Origin: Bacteroidales bacterium
Lineage (GTDB): Bacteria > Bacteroidota > Bacteroidia > Bacteroidales > ML635J-15
Direction: 5' to 3'
DNA length: 35,515 nt
Assembly: GCA_016937855.1 (NCBI GenBank)
Contig: JAFGVU010000039.1
Coordinates: forward strand, 1 to 35,515
Of this stretch, positions 33,660 through 35,515 are shown in pieces. The notes under the pieces are model-generated. The model ran no database searches. It was not told the DNA's origin and saw nothing but the letters and a program-made list of their open reading frames with translations. Position 1 is the stretch's first letter, and each line of letters begins with the position of its first letter. The position numbers and the translations under genes were made by a program.

Positions 33660-34195
33660 AACTATCCATGATAAATCTTACACAAATCTTTTCACTTTCA
33701 CAATTATACAAAACTACGTCAGATTACAATATATTGCATCGAATGTTAATAAATTGCAAATCCTTGAACTCATCTATCTTTCAAGCCTTTTCGAGCTTTA
33801 AGTCGTTGATTTTCAGCACCTAAAATTTTATCAACAAAAAGTTGATATTATAAATCGTTCACACAAACAATGCCACTCACCAAAGCTAAGTCATTGCTAA
33901 TTCCAAAAAAATAGTAACCTGTAGTACTCTTTTATTAGTAAGAATTACTACAATATAATAGTTAAATGCCATTGCTTATAGAGTTTTGTAGTGATGTAGT
34001 AGGGGGATTTGGTGTTTTTTGGTATTTTTTTAGTTAGTTTTCATTTTATTTTTTAGTTTTCATTTTATTTTTTTTATTTTTACAAAATGTATATATAATT
34101 TATACAAACACATATATTTTATAAAAAGAATAACAAAAATTCACTTAGATAAGTTGTATTCAATAATATGAAACTCATTATAAAATTTAAAATAA
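33660..34195. other. Divergent intergenic region with second repeat copy
   Basis: No gene is seen. It contains GTAGT/ACTAC motifs and copy 2 of the 46-bp repeat (33987-34032), followed by two near-identical AGTTTTCATTTTATTTTTT segments (34036-34080). It separates the minus-strand 329-residue gene from the plus-strand membrane protein gene, matching the layout at 27055-27552. Confidence 0.5.
33987..34032 (+). repeat. 46-bp direct repeat, copy 2
   Basis: The parts 33987-34001 and 34015-34032 are identical to 27364-27378 and 27392-27409, with the same 13-base gap. The bases just upstream (ATTGCTTATAGAG against ATTGCATAAGATACAGAG) are also related. Confidence 0.65.
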
Positions 34196-34915
34196 ATGAT
34201 GTCAGGATTTAGTTACAAAAACTTGCTTTTACAAATAATACACGGTAGTATAATAATTGTCACTATTGCATTTTTGAATAAAGATGCATCACAACCTATT
34301 ATTATCTTTTTAACATCACATGAATCTATAGCTGTTGTTTTATTTGTTTTTATATCGTTCATAATCGGAAATATAATTGATTTCATTGCAGATTCTCTTG
34401 AAAGCTTTACTATGAAATTTGTAAAACCTCCATTATACTATATCCTATCAAAAGAAAGTACATTCGGCATAGCTCTTGCTCATCGAGAATATATTCTAAC
34501 ACAATTGTGTATAACAGCTGCTGAATTAAAAAAATCTAATTTAACCAAATCTAATTTAACTAAATCGTATTTAAAAATATTTAAAAATAAAACGCTTACT
34601 AAAAATGATAAAATTAAATTAAATTACATTTTACAAGTTGCAAAAAACAAAGCATTCAAAGTTTGTAGTGACTATCAGAGAGAACAAATAGATTCGTTTT
34701 TTGTACTATATGTTTTTTCAAGAAACATATCATTAAGTTTACTAATTTCGATAATATTACTATTTGGTCATATAAATTGTTTTATGTTGTTATTACTTTT
34801 CTTGTTAATGCTTTTTTCATTATGTGCTTCATGCAGATATTACTTATATTATTTAAGGATATTATTAGGGTCAACTATTCCCAAAAAAATATTACAACAA
34901 AAGATTAAGAATTAA
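34196..34915 (+). CDS. Multi-pass membrane protein of unknown function
   Basis: The 239-residue protein has about four predicted transmembrane segments: two N-terminal (around 11-26 and 42-60) and two C-terminal (around 177-210). Between them lies a cytoplasmic helical part of about 110 residues. That part has a 5-residue repeat KSNLT-KSNLT-KSYLK, encoded by three near-identical 15-base units at about 34529-34575. No family is recognised. It stands alone at the right end of the element, just before the attachment-site-like sequence. Single membrane proteins in this position are often exclusion or defence effectors, but nothing in the sequence proves that. Confidence 0.6.
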   Translation: MMSGFSYKNLLLQIIHGSIIIVTIAFLNKDASQPIIIFLTSHESIAVVLFVFISFIIGNIIDFIADSLESFTMKFVKPPLYYILSKESTFGIALAHREYILTQLCITAAELKKSNLTKSNLTKSYLKIFKNKTLTKNDKIKLNYILQVAKNKAFKVCSDYQREQIDSFFVLYVFSRNISLSLLISIILLFGHINCFMLLLLFLLMLFSLCASCRYYLYYLRILLGSTIPKKILQQKIKN

Positions 34916-35236
34916 TTCCCATTAATCAAATGTTGGTGGTTTAATTTCACTATAAATCAATAGTTGATGTTTTATTTGATCAAAATTTATTTCTAAAAGT
35001 GCTTATTGATTTACTAGAAATTTGTTATAGCACATTCAAACACTGATCAAATTTTTTTTAAAACTTAACTTGCATTTATTTACATTATTTTGTATTTTTG
35101 TAATAGAACAAAACAATAATGTTTTTTGAAGTAATTTAGTGTATTTTGTTGTTTGAATTTCAGGTGTCCAAAAAGAGACCAATGATTTTCAGGCTTTGCA
35201 AAACTCTGATTATAAGACATTTAGGAGGATTAGGAC
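34916..35236. other. AT-rich non-coding region at the element end
   Basis: No gene is seen. A promoter-like sequence occurs at 35070-35100 on the plus strand, followed only by very short frames before the attachment-site-like sequence. The composition becomes less AT-rich after about 35160. Confidence 0.4.
35070..35100 (+). promoter_or_regulatory. Bacteroidota-type promoter reading toward the element end
   Basis: TTG (35070-35072), 20 bases, TATTTTTG (35093-35100) matches the -33 / -7 consensus. Transcription would run through 35160-35255 into the terminator at 35261. No open frame of note follows, so the product may be a short RNA, or the site may have driven a gene now interrupted. Confidence 0.45.
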
Positions 35237-35255
35237 GTTCCCTCTTTCTCCGCCA
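35237..35255 (+). other. Probable attachment-site remnant resembling a tRNA-Ser 3' end
   Basis: GTTCCCTCTTTCTCCGCCA has the form of the 3' end of a bacterial tRNA-Ser gene: T-stem strand, acceptor strand TTTCTCC, discriminator G and CCA. It is followed six bases later by a strong terminator. No complementary 5' half (GGAGAAA) or D arm lies upstream, so it is not a complete tRNA gene. A duplicated tRNA 3' end is the usual footprint of tyrosine-recombinase integration. No second copy or integrase is in the window. Confidence 0.45.
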
Positions 35256-35260
35256 AAGTT

Positions 35261-35290
35261 AAAACCCATCGCTGAGGCGATGGGTTTTTT
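35261..35290 (+). terminator. Rho-independent terminator
   Basis: AAAACCCATCGC, loop TGAG, GCGATGGGTTTT and further T residues form a perfect 12-bp stem. It lies directly after the tRNA-Ser-like 3' end, where a tRNA terminator would be expected. Confidence 0.85.
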
Positions 35291-35294
35291 GTTA

Positions 35295-35477
35295 GTGCAA
35301 ATCCGCCAAAAACCCAGTTTTTGAAGCGGATTTGCACAAACAAAAAACCAGCGAACAAAGTTCGCGTAGGTTTTAACTTTGATTGCCACCCCCCTCTGGG
35401 ATCACAAATTTTGTTCGCAAAATTTGTGATCCCAACCCAACCTGCAATTTTTCAATTTTGCGAAGCAAAATTGAAAA
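35295..35477. repeat. Cluster of four strong hairpins
   Basis: The hairpins are: 35295-35337, outer 12-bp stem GTGCAAATCCGC with inner CAAAAAC/GTTTTTG; 35345-35374, AAAACC and GCGAAC with GTTCGC and GGTTTT; 35398-35433, a perfect 16-bp stem around TTCG; 35449-35477, a 13-bp stem around GAA. A 13-base inverted pair CAAAGTTAAAACC (35254) and GGTTTTAACTTTG (35369) encloses the terminator and the first two hairpins. This is REP-like intergenic DNA, probably on the host side of the junction. Confidence 0.75.
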
Positions 35478-35515
35478 GAGCAGATAGATTTCACCATATT
35501 ATTTATTTGCAAAGC

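Noticed and set aside
35160-35255. Complete tRNA-Ser gene
   Set aside because: No D arm, anticodon arm or 5' acceptor strand can be found upstream. Only the 3' end fits.

Overview
The window looks like part of an integrated mobile element, most likely a provirus or phage-like element, in an AT-rich member of the Bacteroidota. The host assignment rests on promoters of the TTTG / TAnnTTTG type, weak or absent Shine-Dalgarno sites, a BT4734-like primase fused to a VapE/VirE helicase, YD-repeat secreted proteins, and an in-frame copy of a palindrome common in Bacteroidota (CCCTGAGCAAAGTCGAAGGG). No rRNA or housekeeping gene is present, so no finer assignment is possible. No integrase, terminase, portal, tail or HK97-type capsid gene is visible.

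Layout. (1) 1-416: left-truncated gene for a secreted protein. (2) 675-10609: a tightly packed minus-strand operon of 18 small genes that looks like a virion and lysis module. It includes a unimolecular spanin, an anchored amidase, a peptidoglycan-binding protein, two tandem JAB/RadC paralogues, an annexin-like protein, a holin-like protein, several small probably beta-rich proteins, and a 734-residue transglutaminase-like membrane protein. (3) 10610-12750: a YD-repeat secreted protein, an unusual 110-bp tandem repeat, and a small HTH regulator that is probably leaderless. (4) 12751-29417: defence cargo. Its core is a nine-gene minus-strand operon (26979 to 13259) driven by a near-consensus promoter: hsdM, DUF1016 nuclease, DnaG-like primase, reverse transcriptase, nitrilase-like protein, nucleotide-cyclase-like protein, hsdS, hsdR, PD-(D/E)XK protein. 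Divergent from it is a plus-strand unit: a protein with a HEPN-type RxxxxH motif, a tRNA-Glu-like RNA whose anticodon arm is replaced by a long hairpin, and a second protein with RxxxxH. (5) 29512-33659: replication and control module with a VapE-like primase-helicase, an excisionase-like HTH gene, an array of nine AGTCCCC motifs (three on a 21-bp period), and an unknown 329-residue protein. (6) 34196-35515: a membrane protein, then a probable right attachment-site remnant resembling the 3' end of a tRNA-Ser gene, followed by a terminator and a cluster of strong hairpins that probably belong to the host.

How the genes may work together. The structural and lysis genes and the replication module would make the carrier able to replicate and lyse. 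The central region protects the carrier's host from competitors. The most unusual part is the primase / reverse transcriptase / nitrilase / cyclase-like cassette sitting between hsdM and hsdS with overlapping or near-touching genes. It recalls nitrilase-associated defence reverse transcriptases (UG/DRT type), but the nitrilase is a separate gene and a primase and a cyclase-like protein are added. Placement inside a type I restriction operon parallels the known placement of the anticodon nuclease gene prrC in an hsd locus. The second candidate system is the RNA-centred HEPN / tRNA-like / RxxxxH unit. Functions for both are inferred from motifs and context only.
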